Below are positions 18,265 to 27,562 of a stretch of 64,000 nt of DNA, piece by piece. The notes under the pieces are model-generated. The model worked only from the letters and a program-made list of their open reading frames with translations, was not told where the DNA came from and searched no databases. The DNA is taken from assembly GCA_017557635.1 (NCBI GenBank), contig JAFYYH010000003.1:59327-123326 (forward strand), written 5' to 3'. Source of the DNA: Bacteroidaceae bacterium. Lineage in GTDB: Bacteria; Bacteroidota; Bacteroidia; Bacteroidales; Bacteroidaceae. Both the position numbers and the translations under genes were made by a program. The first letter of the stretch is position 1, and each line of letters starts with the position of its first letter.

Positions 18265-20525
18265 TAATCCCACCACTCGCAGGCGGATTTCTCACCTGCA
18301 AGCCAGACTATATCGCCAGCTTTGAAGCGATAGTCCGGTTTGGGGTTCGTGGTTACCTGACCGTCGCTTACCACGCTTATCACCATACAGCCGTATGAGC
18401 GCATATCGGTCTCAAGCAGGGTCTTTCCGGTAAGCCACGAATCTTCCTTGAGCGTTATTGAATCCAACTGGAACTCACGCGGTGCAAGTGCATCGGCCGC
18501 GGGCTCCTGGACAAAGACGTTCTCATTCATATCCTTGCGGAACTCAGCCAACTGCTCCTTGGTGCCCACAGCCAGCAGTTTGTCATACGGGAACACCATC
18601 TCAGTTCCTGTAGGAATCATTATGGTGCGGCTTCCGCGTACAATCTTCACGATGTTCACGCCTGACTTATGGCGGAACGGAAGGTCACGCAACTGCTTGC
18701 CAGCGTAGAGTGAATCGGGCGAAATGGTAAGCATATCGGTCTTTACGTTGTAACGCGACATCTTGTCCGATACCTTTGATGTGACGGGAGCCATGCGGCG
18801 CTGCTGCTGTTCCTTCTCGTTCAGATTGGCCATGAAACGGTCCTCCACTATGGTGAACTTGCTGATTGAACGGCGGCCGATGAAGAAGAACGCCACGCCC
18901 GATATCAGAATCAGGAAGAAAGTCCAGAACGCCAGGTTGAAATGAGTTGCTATAACACTCAGAACGAATCCCATTGCAATCAGAATACGCAGCAAAGCCA
19001 GCGATATTACCGGCCATACGTTGGCCTGTCTGGCCTTGATGAGTTTGATTGATGAACGGTTTATCTCATCGCCCGAAATTGCTATGCCCACCAGGAACGG
19101 CGACATCACGACAAGCGTAACAATCACGCTTATGAGGTTGCGCACAAACGGAGACAGACCGTCCAGACGGCTTATGATGACCTTGTCAAGGAACAGGTGT
19201 GAGCCCAGGTCTATGGCTATCAGAATTACTCCGTAAAGCAGCACTCTAAGGGCCAGTTGTTTGATAAGACGTTTCCATTCGTTCTGCGCAGCGGCAGTAT
19301 TGTTACGCTCCTGGCTTGAGAATGAGTTAATCTTTGCCACGAACTGCTCGGGCAGTTTCTTGAGCAGATACTCGTAAGCCGGCGTACCCGCCTTTATCAT
19401 ATAAGGTGTGGTGAACGTGGTTATGACCGATACCGTGATGATGACCGGATAAATGAAGTCACGCATCACGCCCAGCGATACGCCCAGACCGGCAATGATG
19501 AATGAGAACTCACCCAACTGTGCCAGACTGAAACCGGCATGTACCGCATTGTCCAGGCCCTGACCGGCCAGAACGGCACCCGATGTTGAGCAGAACAGTA
19601 TTCCCAGCATGACCGTTATGGTCAGCACAAGTATAGTTCCCCAATGCTCGGCAATCACGTGCGGATCAACCATCATACCTACCGATACAAAGAATATGGC
19701 GCCGAACAGGTCCTTGATACCCTTGGTAAGATCCATTATATGCTCGCTCTCAAGCGTCTCGGCCAGTATGGAACCCATTACGAATGCACCCAGGGCCTCG
19801 GAGAATCCTGCCAGGCTGGCCAGTGACACCATCACAAAGCAGAGTCCCAGACTCACCAGAAGCAGTATCTCGTCATTGAGATACTTATGCGCTTTCTTGA
19901 GTATGGTGGGAATCATGTAGATGCCTATAAGGAACCAGAGTATCAGGAAGAACACCAGTTTTGCAAGTCCCATGAGCATCTCTCCGCCTGCGAATTTGTT
20001 TGACACCGCCATGGTGGAGAGCAACACCATGAGCACTACGGCAATGAGGTCCTCAAACACCAGTGCACCGAACACCAGCGGGGCGAACGGACGGTCCTTG
20101 TAACCCAGGTCATCATATGCCTTGATGATGATTGTGGTAGATGACATGGAGAGCATACCGCCCAGGAATATGGATTCCATGTTGCTCCAGCCTATGGCCT
20201 CGCCCACCAGGAAACCCAGTATGAACATGCCCACGCACTGCGTCATGGCGGTTATCAGGGCACTGCTGCCCACCTTGAGCAGTTTCTTGAAACTGAACTC
20301 AAGTCCCAACGCAAACAGCAGGAAGATGATGCCTATATCGGACCACTCCTTAACCTCGGCCGTGCTTGTGACCGTGGGGAAAAGACCCATGTGCGGTCCC
20401 ACCAGGAAACCGGCCACGATGTAACCCAGAATGAGCGGCTGCTTGAGTGCCTTAGATATGATGGTAAAAACACCGGCTGAAATAAGTATCAGCGCAAGGT
20501 CCTTTACAAGATTCGCTTCCTCCAT
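18264..20525 (-). CDS. CPA2-family cation:proton antiporter with two TrkA-C domains (Kef-type)
   Basis: A 754-residue protein from the ATG at 20525 (MEEANLVKDLALILISAG). I prefer this start to a longer frame because family N-termini begin here and the longer frame would overlap the divergent ABC gene. Residues 1-390 hold about a dozen membrane helices of the Na_H_Exchanger fold (SMSSTTIIIKAYDDLG, FVSVGMMVDPHVIAEH). More hydrophobic segments follow at about 440-590, and two TrkA-C/RCK-C-like domains lie at about 620-754 (RDLPFRHKSGVNIVKIVRG and KTLLETDMRSYGCMVISVV). No TrkA-N nucleotide domain is seen. It probably exchanges K+ or Na+ for protons. Confidence 0.88.
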   Translation of the reverse strand: MEEANLVKDLALILISAGVFTIISKALKQPLILGYIVAGFLVGPHMGLFPTVTSTAEVKEWSDIGIIFLLFALGLEFSFKKLLKVGSSALITAMTQCVGMFILGFLVGEAIGWSNMESIFLGGMLSMSSTTIIIKAYDDLGYKDRPFAPLVFGALVFEDLIAVVLMVLLSTMAVSNKFAGGEMLMGLAKLVFFLILWFLIGIYMIPTILKKAHKYLNDEILLLVSLGLCFVMVSLASLAGFSEALGAFVMGSILAETLESEHIMDLTKGIKDLFGAIFFVSVGMMVDPHVIAEHWGTILVLTITVMLGILFCSTSGAVLAGQGLDNAVHAGFSLAQLGEFSFIIAGLGVSLGVMRDFIYPVIITVSVITTFTTPYMIKAGTPAYEYLLKKLPEQFVAKINSFSSQERNNTAAAQNEWKRLIKQLALRVLLYGVILIAIDLGSHLFLDKVIISRLDGLSPFVRNLISVIVTLVVMSPFLVGIAISGDEINRSSIKLIKARQANVWPVISLALLRILIAMGFVLSVIATHFNLAFWTFFLILISGVAFFFIGRRSISKFTIVEDRFMANLNEKEQQQRRMAPVTSKVSDKMSRYNVKTDMLTISPDSLYAGKQLRDLPFRHKSGVNIVKIVRGSRTIMIPTGTEMVFPYDKLLAVGTKEQLAEFRKDMNENVFVQEPAADALAPREFQLDSITLKEDSWLTGKTLLETDMRSYGCMVISVVSDGQVTTNPKPDYRFKAGDIVWLAGEKSACEWWD

Positions 20526-20587
20526 AACCCTACTGTTTATCAGTACAAAATTACTACTTTGAGGGGAGTCCGTTAAGAAAATTCCGA

Positions 20588-20595
20588 TATTTTTG
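20588..20595 (+). promoter_or_regulatory. -7 box upstream of the B12-type ABC ATPase
   Basis: TATTTTTG matches TAnnTTTG. A TTTG lies at 20558-20561, but the 26-bp spacing is longer than usual. Only 79 bp separate the divergent starts, so there is no room for a riboswitch in front of this gene. Confidence 0.4.
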
Positions 20596-20604
20596 TAACC
20601 CGAT

Positions 20605-21435
20605 ATGAATATGAAACAGCCAACCATTCAGATAGAGTCGCTAAGCACGGGATACCGTAGCAAGAACAACGTCACCGTCGTTGCCCATGACATAAACGCC
20701 ACGATAAACGGTGGCGAGCTTACCTGCCTTCTGGGCCCCAACGGCGCCGGCAAGTCCACCCTGCTGCGTACCCTCTCGGCCTTCCTGCCGCCCGTCAAAG
20801 GTGACATAACCATCATGGGCCGAAACCTGCGCGACTACTCTGACCGCGAGCTGGCCAAGACCATCGGCGTGGTGCTCACTGAAAAGACAGACTTAAGGAA
20901 CATGACCGTCGAGGACCTGATAGGTCTGGGCCGAAGCCCGTACACCGGTTTTTGGGGAACGCTCCACAAACAGGACCGCGAGATCGTGGACCGCGCCATT
21001 GAGATGGTGGGCATAGAGCCTCTCCGGGGCCGCATGATACATACCCTGAGCGACGGCGAGCGTCAGAAAGTGATGATTGCCAAGGCATTGGCCCAGGAGA
21101 CTCCCGTCATATTCCTTGACGAGCCCACCGCATTCCTGGATTTCCCCAGCAAGGTTGAGATAATGCAGTTGCTTCATAACCTGTCACGTACCACAGGCAA
21201 GACCATATTCCTCTCAACCCATGACCTGGAACTGGCCCTCCAGATAGCCGATACCATATGGCTTATGGACCGCAATAAAGGTGTCATGATTGGAACGCCC
21301 GAGCAATTGGCCGCCGACGGTTCACTCAGCAGTTTCTTCACCCAAAGGGGAATAGAATTCAAAATACACGATGTGGACGGTTCGCTGTGCATCGTCCCCA
21401 AAATCAAAAAGTTGACATCCGAGGATATCATTTAA
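20605..21435 (+). CDS. ABC transporter ATPase, cobalamin/Fe-siderophore type (BtuD-like)
   Basis: A 276-residue ATPase of the FecE/BtuD/HmuV class: Walker A GPNGAGKSTLL (about residue 44), family motif LGRSPYTGFWG (about 111), signature LSDGERQKVMIAKAL and Walker B VIFLDEPTAFLD. It would energise a FecCD-type permease. No permease is adjacent; the BtuC-like permease is 14.5 kb downstream and the BtuF-like binding protein 5 kb downstream, so the three parts are split. It precedes the cobalamin riboswitch and is not controlled by it. The start could be 20605 or the ATG at 20611. Cobalamin as substrate is inferred from the neighbours; iron-siderophore or haem is possible. Confidence 0.82.
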   Translation: MNMKQPTIQIESLSTGYRSKNNVTVVAHDINATINGGELTCLLGPNGAGKSTLLRTLSAFLPPVKGDITIMGRNLRDYSDRELAKTIGVVLTEKTDLRNMTVEDLIGLGRSPYTGFWGTLHKQDREIVDRAIEMVGIEPLRGRMIHTLSDGERQKVMIAKALAQETPVIFLDEPTAFLDFPSKVEIMQLLHNLSRTTGKTIFLSTHDLELALQIADTIWLMDRNKGVMIGTPEQLAADGSLSSFFTQRGIEFKIHDVDGSLCIVPKIKKLTSEDII

Positions 21436-21445
21436 TATATATTAC

Positions 21446-21453
21446 TATCTTTG
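21446..21453 (+). promoter_or_regulatory. -7 box of the riboswitch-controlled operon
   Basis: TATCTTTG matches the Bacteroides -7 consensus and lies 10 bp before the riboswitch. No good -33 TTTG is present at 19-21 bp. Confidence 0.5.
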
Positions 21454-21462
21454 TCGCGTCTT

Positions 21463-21640
21463 GTTCCCATATTCCGTTCAGGAATATAGGATTAAAAGGG
21501 AATCAGGTGAAAGTCCTGAACAGACCCGCTGCTGTAAGCCCCAAGACAGGACTGTCCATTACCGCAAATGCCACTGCCCCCAAGGGTGGGAAGGCGGACA
21601 GACCGGGGTAAGTCAGAAGACCTGCAAGACGACATATGTG
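21463..21640 (+). ncRNA. Cobalamin (B12) riboswitch
   Basis: The conserved core is readable: GGGAATCAGGTGAAAGTCC (about 21498-21516), the GACCCGCTGCTGTAAG segment (about 21523-21538), the B12 box GCCACTGCCCC...GGGTGGGAAGGCGG (21570-21596), and the closing AGTCAGAAGACCTGC (21611-21625). Adenosyl- or methylcobalamin binding represses the downstream genes. Between its end and the ATG at 21685 a GCCGGGAC segment could pair with GACCGGGG inside the element, but I cannot decide between transcriptional and translational control. It governs the lipoprotein-BtuB-BtuG-BtuF genes. Confidence 0.95.
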
Positions 21641-21684
21641 TTATTAAACTGCCGGGACTCAGTAACTAACTAACTATAACAACA

Positions 21685-22518
21685 ATGAAAAAGGTATTAT
21701 CATTTGCTATGATGGCCCTCGCAATGGGCTTTGTTTTCGTATCTTGCGACGAAGAGAAATTAACTCCCGAGGAGGAGAAACCGGTTGTAACACCCAGTGA
21801 CTCAGCACAGGTAACTCCCGCTGACTCAACTCAGACAACTCCGGTTGACTCAGTTGTTCTCCACACTCTTTCAATGACGCTTCCGCAGGCCGATTCACTC
21901 TATCTGAGCACCGACACATCCTTAGTCGGCGGCTGGGGATACTATTACATTGACACCATCAGCGTCAATCCTTTCAAGCTGGTTCATTCAGTAGGAACTT
22001 GGGCAAGAGCCTTTGGTATGGGATTCACATACAGCAGCCTGACCGACACAGTTACACCCGGAAGCTCCAACAACTCAGCCATTACAGGATGCGGAGTCAG
22101 CACAAACGCCTATTTCACAGTTAATACCGGCGGTGACATGTATGGCATCGATACAGAGATCACCTTCGAGGGCGGTAAGGCTTACAAGGCTAAGGAGTGC
22201 TACGTAACAAACTCAACCTACGCATACCGCGCCATCAAGGATCAGAACGACGGCGGTTTCGGCGGAGTTAAGGAGTGGACTGCCGAAGACTCATTCACTC
22301 TGACCATCACCGGTTACAACGGCGCCACAGAGACCGGTCATGTTGATTTCAAACTGGCAGACGGTTTCAACATCGTTAAGACATGGGAGAAGGTTGACCT
22401 GTCAAGCCTTGGTGAAGTTACCACACTTCATTTCGGACTCACATCAACTGACAACGGACAGTACGGTATGAACACTCCTTCATACTTCTGCCTTGATCAG
22501 CTCACCGTAACCGAATAA
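21685..22518 (+). CDS. DUF4465-like surface lipoprotein of the B12 uptake operon
   Basis: A 277-residue protein. The N-terminus MKKVLSFAMMALAMGFVFVSC has a lipobox, followed by a Thr/Pro/Ser/Asp-rich linker with three imperfect TPxDS repeats (about residues 35-58). A globular beta-rich domain from about 80 (GGWGYYYIDTISVNPF ... FGMGFTYSSLTDT ... FCLDQLTV) resembles the DUF4465 fold seen in Bacteroidota next to B12 receptors. It is the first gene after the cobalamin riboswitch and its stop overlaps the receptor start by 1 bp. A cobalamin-binding or handling role at the cell surface is inferred from context. The domain name is from memory of the family pattern. Confidence 0.7.
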   Translation: MKKVLSFAMMALAMGFVFVSCDEEKLTPEEEKPVVTPSDSAQVTPADSTQTTPVDSVVLHTLSMTLPQADSLYLSTDTSLVGGWGYYYIDTISVNPFKLVHSVGTWARAFGMGFTYSSLTDTVTPGSSNNSAITGCGVSTNAYFTVNTGGDMYGIDTEITFEGGKAYKAKECYVTNSTYAYRAIKDQNDGGFGGVKEWTAEDSFTLTITGYNGATETGHVDFKLADGFNIVKTWEKVDLSSLGEVTTLHFGLTSTDNGQYGMNTPSYFCLDQLTVTE

Positions 22519-24518
22519 TGACCCGTAGCAATACATTTATTGCTTGTTTGACAGCAATCTGCACCCTGTGCCTCCCTGTTGAGGCACAGGGTCAGATTTT
22601 CTTTGACACTATCCGGACTGAGAACCTTCAGGAGGTTCCCGTCACAGCAGAGCGCACAGCCGGAGCGCGCTCCGTATCGGCCCAGAAGATTGCCGATACC
22701 CGACTCATGTCGGCCACCGGCTCACTTCAGGTATCCGATGTCATAAAATACTTCAGCGGAGCCACCGTCAAGGATTACGGAGGCGTAGGCGGACTAAAGA
22801 CCGTATCGGTAAGAGGACTCGGAGCATCTCACACCGCCGTTGCATATGACGGCATAATCATAACCGATAACCAGACCGGGCAGATTGACCTGGGCCGATT
22901 CTCGGCCAGCCAGGCCGGATCAGTCCGACTTGTAAGCGGTCCCGACAACGATATGCTGCAGACCGCCGCCATGGCTGCCCAGGCCGCTTCAATAACCGTA
23001 AGTTCCGTACGTCCGGAACTTGGCGGCAAGAAACAGGACACTAAGGCCGAACTCAAATACGGCAGTTTCAACACCCTGTCAGCACTGGCAAACACTGCAT
23101 TCCGTGCAGGAGAAAACAACACTATCCAGGCACAGGCCGAATGGCTTACCACAGAGGGCGCCTACCCCTACATACAGAAAAACGCAGAACACTCCACGGC
23201 AAAGACCCGTGACAATTCAGACGTACACCGTCTGCGTGCTGAGGCCGCATGGTTCAGCACACTTAACAGCAGCACAGACCTTACCGTAAGGGCCTACTGG
23301 TATCAGTCCAGACAGGGCCTTCCGGCCAACATACTTTACAATGACGAAGCCGCCGATGAGAGGCTCTGGAACCGTGAGGCGTTTGTACAGTCTTCACTCA
23401 AAAGCACTCCCGGCGATCGTCTGACCCTTAAAGTGAATGCCAAATACGGCATGACCCGCACCCGCTATCTCAATCCCCGCGTAAACAACAGGGATGGCTT
23501 TACCGACAACCGTTACATTGAGCAGGAGGGTTACCTGTCAGGCGTAGCGCTATACCGTTTTACTGATTATCTGACTGCATCGGCCGCACTTGACGGACGT
23601 CTGAGCAAGCTTGACGGAAACGGCACCAACCAGGCACACCCCACACGCGCCACGATGAATGCATCGGCCGCGGTCAAATATGCATCGCAGTCACTCATAC
23701 TTACCGGCCGCCTGAACTATGTGGGTACAACCGAAAGCACCAAGATACGCAAGGCAGCCGACAACTACAGTCATCTGTCACCCGTCATAGGCGCCAACTG
23801 GCTCGTATGGCCTGCAGCAGGACTGCACCTGAGAGCATCATACGTAAACACATACCGCCTGCCCACCTTCAACGACCTCTACTTTGAGCAGATAGGCAGG
23901 CGCGACCTGCGTCCGGAGAGAGCCGCGGTGACATCGGCCGGAATAGTATTTGAAAATGAGCTTCAGGCTCTGAGCATATCCTTCTATGCCGATGCCTACA
24001 ACAGCAGCGTACGTGACCGTATCCTTGCTGTTCCGGGCAAGAACACAGCCGTCTGGATGATGAAGAACATAGGCCATGTGGTGACGCACGGATTCGAGAC
24101 CGGCCTGGATGTTGTTAAGACAGAAGGCCGCATACGTCCCGCCGCCAAGCTGTCATACACCTACCAGCGTGCCATGGACAAGACCGACAGTCAGGGCACC
24201 ACCTGGAACCATCAATTGCCATATACCCCCAGGCACTCTGCATCGGCCGTAGCCTGGATAGAGACTCCGTATGTCAATGCCAGCTGCAACCTGATCTACA
24301 GCGGCAGGTATTTCAGCAACGGCTACAACGGGCCCGAATACAGCATGCCTTCTTATTACGAGCTGGGCTGTTCGCTGTGGAAGGCCATAAACCTGAAGAG
24401 TTGTTCATTAACCGTAAAGGGCGAGTGCATCAACCTGACTGATCACCGTTATGAACTTGTAGCCAACTACCCCATGCCGGGCCGCCAGTTCCGTCTAACT
24501 GTAACCGTTGACCTATGA
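22518..24518 (+). CDS. btuB: TonB-dependent cobalamin receptor, BtuB-like
   Basis: A 666-residue outer-membrane receptor. A signal peptide (about residues 1-25) is followed by a TonB-box-like region (LQEVPVTAERT), a plug domain (about 50-160 with VSVRGLGASHTAVAYDGIIITDNQTG split) and a 22-strand-type barrel ending in an aromatic-rich C-terminus (PGRQFRLTVTVDL). It lacks the N-terminal CarboxypepD_reg extension of SusC-type receptors. Control by a cobalamin riboswitch and coupling to a BtuG-like lipoprotein (4-bp ATGA overlap) make vitamin B12 or another corrinoid the likely ligand. Confidence 0.9.
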   Translation: MTRSNTFIACLTAICTLCLPVEAQGQIFFDTIRTENLQEVPVTAERTAGARSVSAQKIADTRLMSATGSLQVSDVIKYFSGATVKDYGGVGGLKTVSVRGLGASHTAVAYDGIIITDNQTGQIDLGRFSASQAGSVRLVSGPDNDMLQTAAMAAQAASITVSSVRPELGGKKQDTKAELKYGSFNTLSALANTAFRAGENNTIQAQAEWLTTEGAYPYIQKNAEHSTAKTRDNSDVHRLRAEAAWFSTLNSSTDLTVRAYWYQSRQGLPANILYNDEAADERLWNREAFVQSSLKSTPGDRLTLKVNAKYGMTRTRYLNPRVNNRDGFTDNRYIEQEGYLSGVALYRFTDYLTASAALDGRLSKLDGNGTNQAHPTRATMNASAAVKYASQSLILTGRLNYVGTTESTKIRKAADNYSHLSPVIGANWLVWPAAGLHLRASYVNTYRLPTFNDLYFEQIGRRDLRPERAAVTSAGIVFENELQALSISFYADAYNSSVRDRILAVPGKNTAVWMMKNIGHVVTHGFETGLDVVKTEGRIRPAAKLSYTYQRAMDKTDSQGTTWNHQLPYTPRHSASAVAWIETPYVNASCNLIYSGRYFSNGYNGPEYSMPSYYELGCSLWKAINLKSCSLTVKGECINLTDHRYELVANYPMPGRQFRLTVTVDL

Positions 24519-26440
24519 AAAGAGCCGCATACATATTCATAATCTCACTCCTGTGCCTGGTTTCATGTGATCCGGAACCGGTGCTCATTGGAGAGTCGCA
24601 GGCCATAGCAGATGCCGGACACACAGGCGTGTATGTGCTCTCCGAGGGGTTGTTCAACCTCAACAACAGCACCCTTTCATGGATTGACTTCAGCACCGGG
24701 CTTCCCGATTCATGGAGCGCTCCTACGGGCAATTCATATGACTGCTTCGAGAAGGTGAACGGACGCCGTCTGGGTGATACCGCCAATGACATACTGCTTT
24801 ACGGAAGCCGCCTTTACATTGCCGTAAACGTATCCAGCACCATTGAGATACTGGATGCCGCAACAGGACACTCCCTGAAACAGATACAGATGAGCCGTAA
24901 CGGTAATCCATCGGAACCCCGTTATATGACCGCTAACGGACACTATGTCTACGTTTGCAGTTTTGACGGAACCGTAACCCGCATTGACACCCTTACAATG
25001 AAGGCCGATGCCACCGTAACCGTAGGACGCAACCCCGACGGAATATGCTGCACGGCAGGCAAACTGTACGTATCCAACTCCGGAGGTCTGGATTTTGACA
25101 ATCCCGACAGCACCGTTTCGGTAATAGACCTTGCAACATTCAGCGAGATAAAGCGCATAAGTGTGCGCCAGAATCCCGGATCCATATATGCCGACGGCAA
25201 TCGCGTATACGTAGTGTCTCGCGGCATCTATGATTATGACAAAAACGATTATGACAGCCGCCTGCATTGCATCGACACCGAGAATGACCAGGTGATTGAA
25301 ACTTATGACATACCCATTCTCAAGATGGACCTGCATGACGGCCAGGCCTGGTTCTACGGATACGGCTCGGGAGGTACAATACAGATTCTGGACCTTGCAT
25401 CGGGCCGGATCATTGATTCGGACTTCATCACCGACGGAACAATCATTGAGCGTCCTTACGGCATAAAGGTGGAGCCCACATCACATAAGGTATATGTCTG
25501 TGACGCCGCCGATTACGTGACGCCGGGTTCGCTCTGTTGCTTTGCCCCCGACGGTCACCTGCTCTACCGCATACGTAACATAGGTATCAACCCCAACACG
25601 ATAGTATTCTGCGACGTACCGGTAACACTCAACGAATACCAGGGCGAGGTCCAGAATAAAAGTGACATAGACAGCGTATGCCAATACATGCCTGCTCCCG
25701 GCCAGTTTGTCGGTGAAATGCCCAAATATGAGGAAGGTGATGACTCCTTGAGCATGGCAGGCAAATGTCTGGAACTGTTGCAGAAAGGTGAGATGATAAC
25801 CCTTGGAGGATTTGGCGGGTACGTAACCGTAAGATTCAAACAGACCGTCCACAACCTGTCCGGTGCCGATTTCCGCATTGACGGCAACGCCTTTGAAGGC
25901 AGTTCCGAGCCGGGAGTGGTATGGGTAAGCGCCGATGTCAACGGAAACGGCAAGCCCGATGATCCCTGGTACGAGCTGTACGGATCAGAACAGGCGGCAG
26001 GACGCTCCACAAAAGGATATACCGTAACCTACACAAAACCATCGGCCTCAAACATGGACACCCCATGGACAGGCTCCGACGGACGCGAAGGAAGCATCCT
26101 CTACAACGCCTACCACGGTCATTACTACTACCCCATGTGGTACGATACTGCCACAAAGGCGTTCACAGGTACACTTCTGCCTGAGAACATGTATCAGGAG
26201 GGGACCAAATGGGTAATGTCATCATTTGAATACGGTTATGTGGACAACCTGTCCAACAGCCCTGAGAACTCATCGTTCGATATAGATCTGGCTCATGACA
26301 GCAACGGTTTGCCCGTTCATCTGGACAGCATCCGATTCGTGAGGATACAGTGTGCAGTCATAGGATGCAACCGTCTTACCGGTGAAGAGTCAACCGAAGT
26401 TTCAACCATTTATAATCTACACCCGGATGCAGATCAATAA
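24515..26440 (+). CDS. BtuG-like beta-propeller lipoprotein with a fused C-terminal surface domain
   Basis: A 641-residue lipoprotein (MKRAAYIFIISLLCLVSC lipobox). Residues about 30-370 form a YncE-type beta-propeller with repeated blades (RYMTANGHYVYVCSFDGTVTRID, NPDGICCTAGKLYVSNSGG, PGSIYADGNRVYVVSRG), the fold of BtuG, which binds B12 on the Bacteroides surface beside BtuB. Residues about 380-641 (LGGFGGYVTVRFKQ, GVVWVSADVNGNGKPDDPWYELYG) are a second domain that I know as a separate cell-surface protein in relatives. At about 640 aa it is much longer than a stand-alone BtuG, so this looks like a fusion. It overlaps btuB by 4 bp and the BtuF-like gene by 14 bp. Confidence 0.78.
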   Translation: MKRAAYIFIISLLCLVSCDPEPVLIGESQAIADAGHTGVYVLSEGLFNLNNSTLSWIDFSTGLPDSWSAPTGNSYDCFEKVNGRRLGDTANDILLYGSRLYIAVNVSSTIEILDAATGHSLKQIQMSRNGNPSEPRYMTANGHYVYVCSFDGTVTRIDTLTMKADATVTVGRNPDGICCTAGKLYVSNSGGLDFDNPDSTVSVIDLATFSEIKRISVRQNPGSIYADGNRVYVVSRGIYDYDKNDYDSRLHCIDTENDQVIETYDIPILKMDLHDGQAWFYGYGSGGTIQILDLASGRIIDSDFITDGTIIERPYGIKVEPTSHKVYVCDAADYVTPGSLCCFAPDGHLLYRIRNIGINPNTIVFCDVPVTLNEYQGEVQNKSDIDSVCQYMPAPGQFVGEMPKYEEGDDSLSMAGKCLELLQKGEMITLGGFGGYVTVRFKQTVHNLSGADFRIDGNAFEGSSEPGVVWVSADVNGNGKPDDPWYELYGSEQAAGRSTKGYTVTYTKPSASNMDTPWTGSDGREGSILYNAYHGHYYYPMWYDTATKAFTGTLLPENMYQEGTKWVMSSFEYGYVDNLSNSPENSSFDIDLAHDSNGLPVHLDSIRFVRIQCAVIGCNRLTGEESTEVSTIYNLHPDADQ

Positions 26441-27539
26441 GCAATTCTCAATCATAATACTGTCAGCGGCACTGCTCACGGCATGCAATAGCGGACACCA
26501 GTTCCATGCCGAGGGAGGCATCATGGAATACGCCAGCCACATAGTTGTGGACGAGAACCCCGACGGATTCACCGCGCATATAGCCAACCCCTGGAAAAAG
26601 AAGGCGCTGCTCCACTCCTACACTTTCAGCACAGTTGAGAGCACAGATTACAACTACACCCGCAACACCAACACCGTTCACATTCCCTTAAAGCGTGTCG
26701 TTGTAATGACCAACAGCCTGGCCCGCCTGATGGTTGAACTGGGCGCTGAGGACTGCATTGCCGGAGTATGCGAGCCCGAGTACATATCGGACAGCCTGGT
26801 ATGCTCACGCCTGGCCGACGGCACCATTGCAGACTGCGGCAACAGCATGTACCCAACCGTTGAGAAGATAATGGAACTCAAGCCCGACGCCATCATGGTT
26901 TCACCCTTTGAGGACAGCGGCTACGGCCAGCTGGAGAAACTGGGAATCCCCCTGCTTGAGTGCGCAGACTATATGGAAACCTCACCCCTGGCACGTGCCG
27001 AGTGGATAAGGTTCTACGGCCGTCTTTACGGAGTTGCCGCCCAGGCCGATTCCATGTTCGCAAAGGTCAGTCAGGAATATCTGGACCTGAAGGAGTTGGC
27101 ATCCAAAACCGTATCAAGACCCAGGGTAATGCTTGATACCCGCAACGGCTCGGCATGGTATGCGGCAGGAGGCGGCAGCACCATAGGACGTATGATAGCC
27201 GATGCCGGCGCAGAGTACATATTTGCCGACAATGACAACAGCGGATCAGTTCCACTGTCATTCGAGAGTGTCTTTGAGAGAGCACAGGATGCCGATGTCT
27301 GGCTGCTTAAGAACAGTTCCAAGAGCAAACTCACTTATAAGCTTCTGGAGTCCGATTACAAGCCGTATGCATCATTCAAGCCCTTCCGCGAGCGCAACAT
27401 CTGGGTGTGCGACGTAAATGAGGTTCCCTACTTTGAACTGACATCCTTCCACCCCGAGATGCTGTTGGGAGAATTCATATCAATCTTCCACCCGGAAATA
27501 AGAAGCGGATGGTATTTCTACCACCCGCTCGATGAATAA
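26427..27539 (+). CDS. ABC transporter substrate-binding lipoprotein, cobalamin type (BtuF-like)
   Basis: A 370-residue protein from the ATG at 26427, chosen because MQINKQFSIIILSAALLTAC is a proper lipoprotein signal whereas the upstream extension of the frame is not. The Peripla_BP_2 fold is shown by KRVVVMTNSLARLMVELGAEDCIAG, PTVEKIMELKPDAIMVSPF and the helix-linked second lobe (GGGSTIGRMIADAGAEYIF). It would capture corrinoid in the periplasm for a BtuC/D transporter. It is the last gene of the riboswitch operon; the matching permease is missing here and lies 8.4 kb downstream. Confidence 0.85.
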   Translation: MQINKQFSIIILSAALLTACNSGHQFHAEGGIMEYASHIVVDENPDGFTAHIANPWKKKALLHSYTFSTVESTDYNYTRNTNTVHIPLKRVVVMTNSLARLMVELGAEDCIAGVCEPEYISDSLVCSRLADGTIADCGNSMYPTVEKIMELKPDAIMVSPFEDSGYGQLEKLGIPLLECADYMETSPLARAEWIRFYGRLYGVAAQADSMFAKVSQEYLDLKELASKTVSRPRVMLDTRNGSAWYAAGGGSTIGRMIADAGAEYIFADNDNSGSVPLSFESVFERAQDADVWLLKNSSKSKLTYKLLESDYKPYASFKPFRERNIWVCDVNEVPYFELTSFHPEMLLGEFISIFHPEIRSGWYFYHPLDE

Positions 27540-27562
27540 CCAATTCTATTTACTTGGGACGC

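Noticed and set aside
20526-20627. Longer N-terminus for the CPA2 antiporter
   Set aside because: It would overlap the divergent ABC gene and adds a non-family segment; MEEANLVKDLALIL is the natural start.
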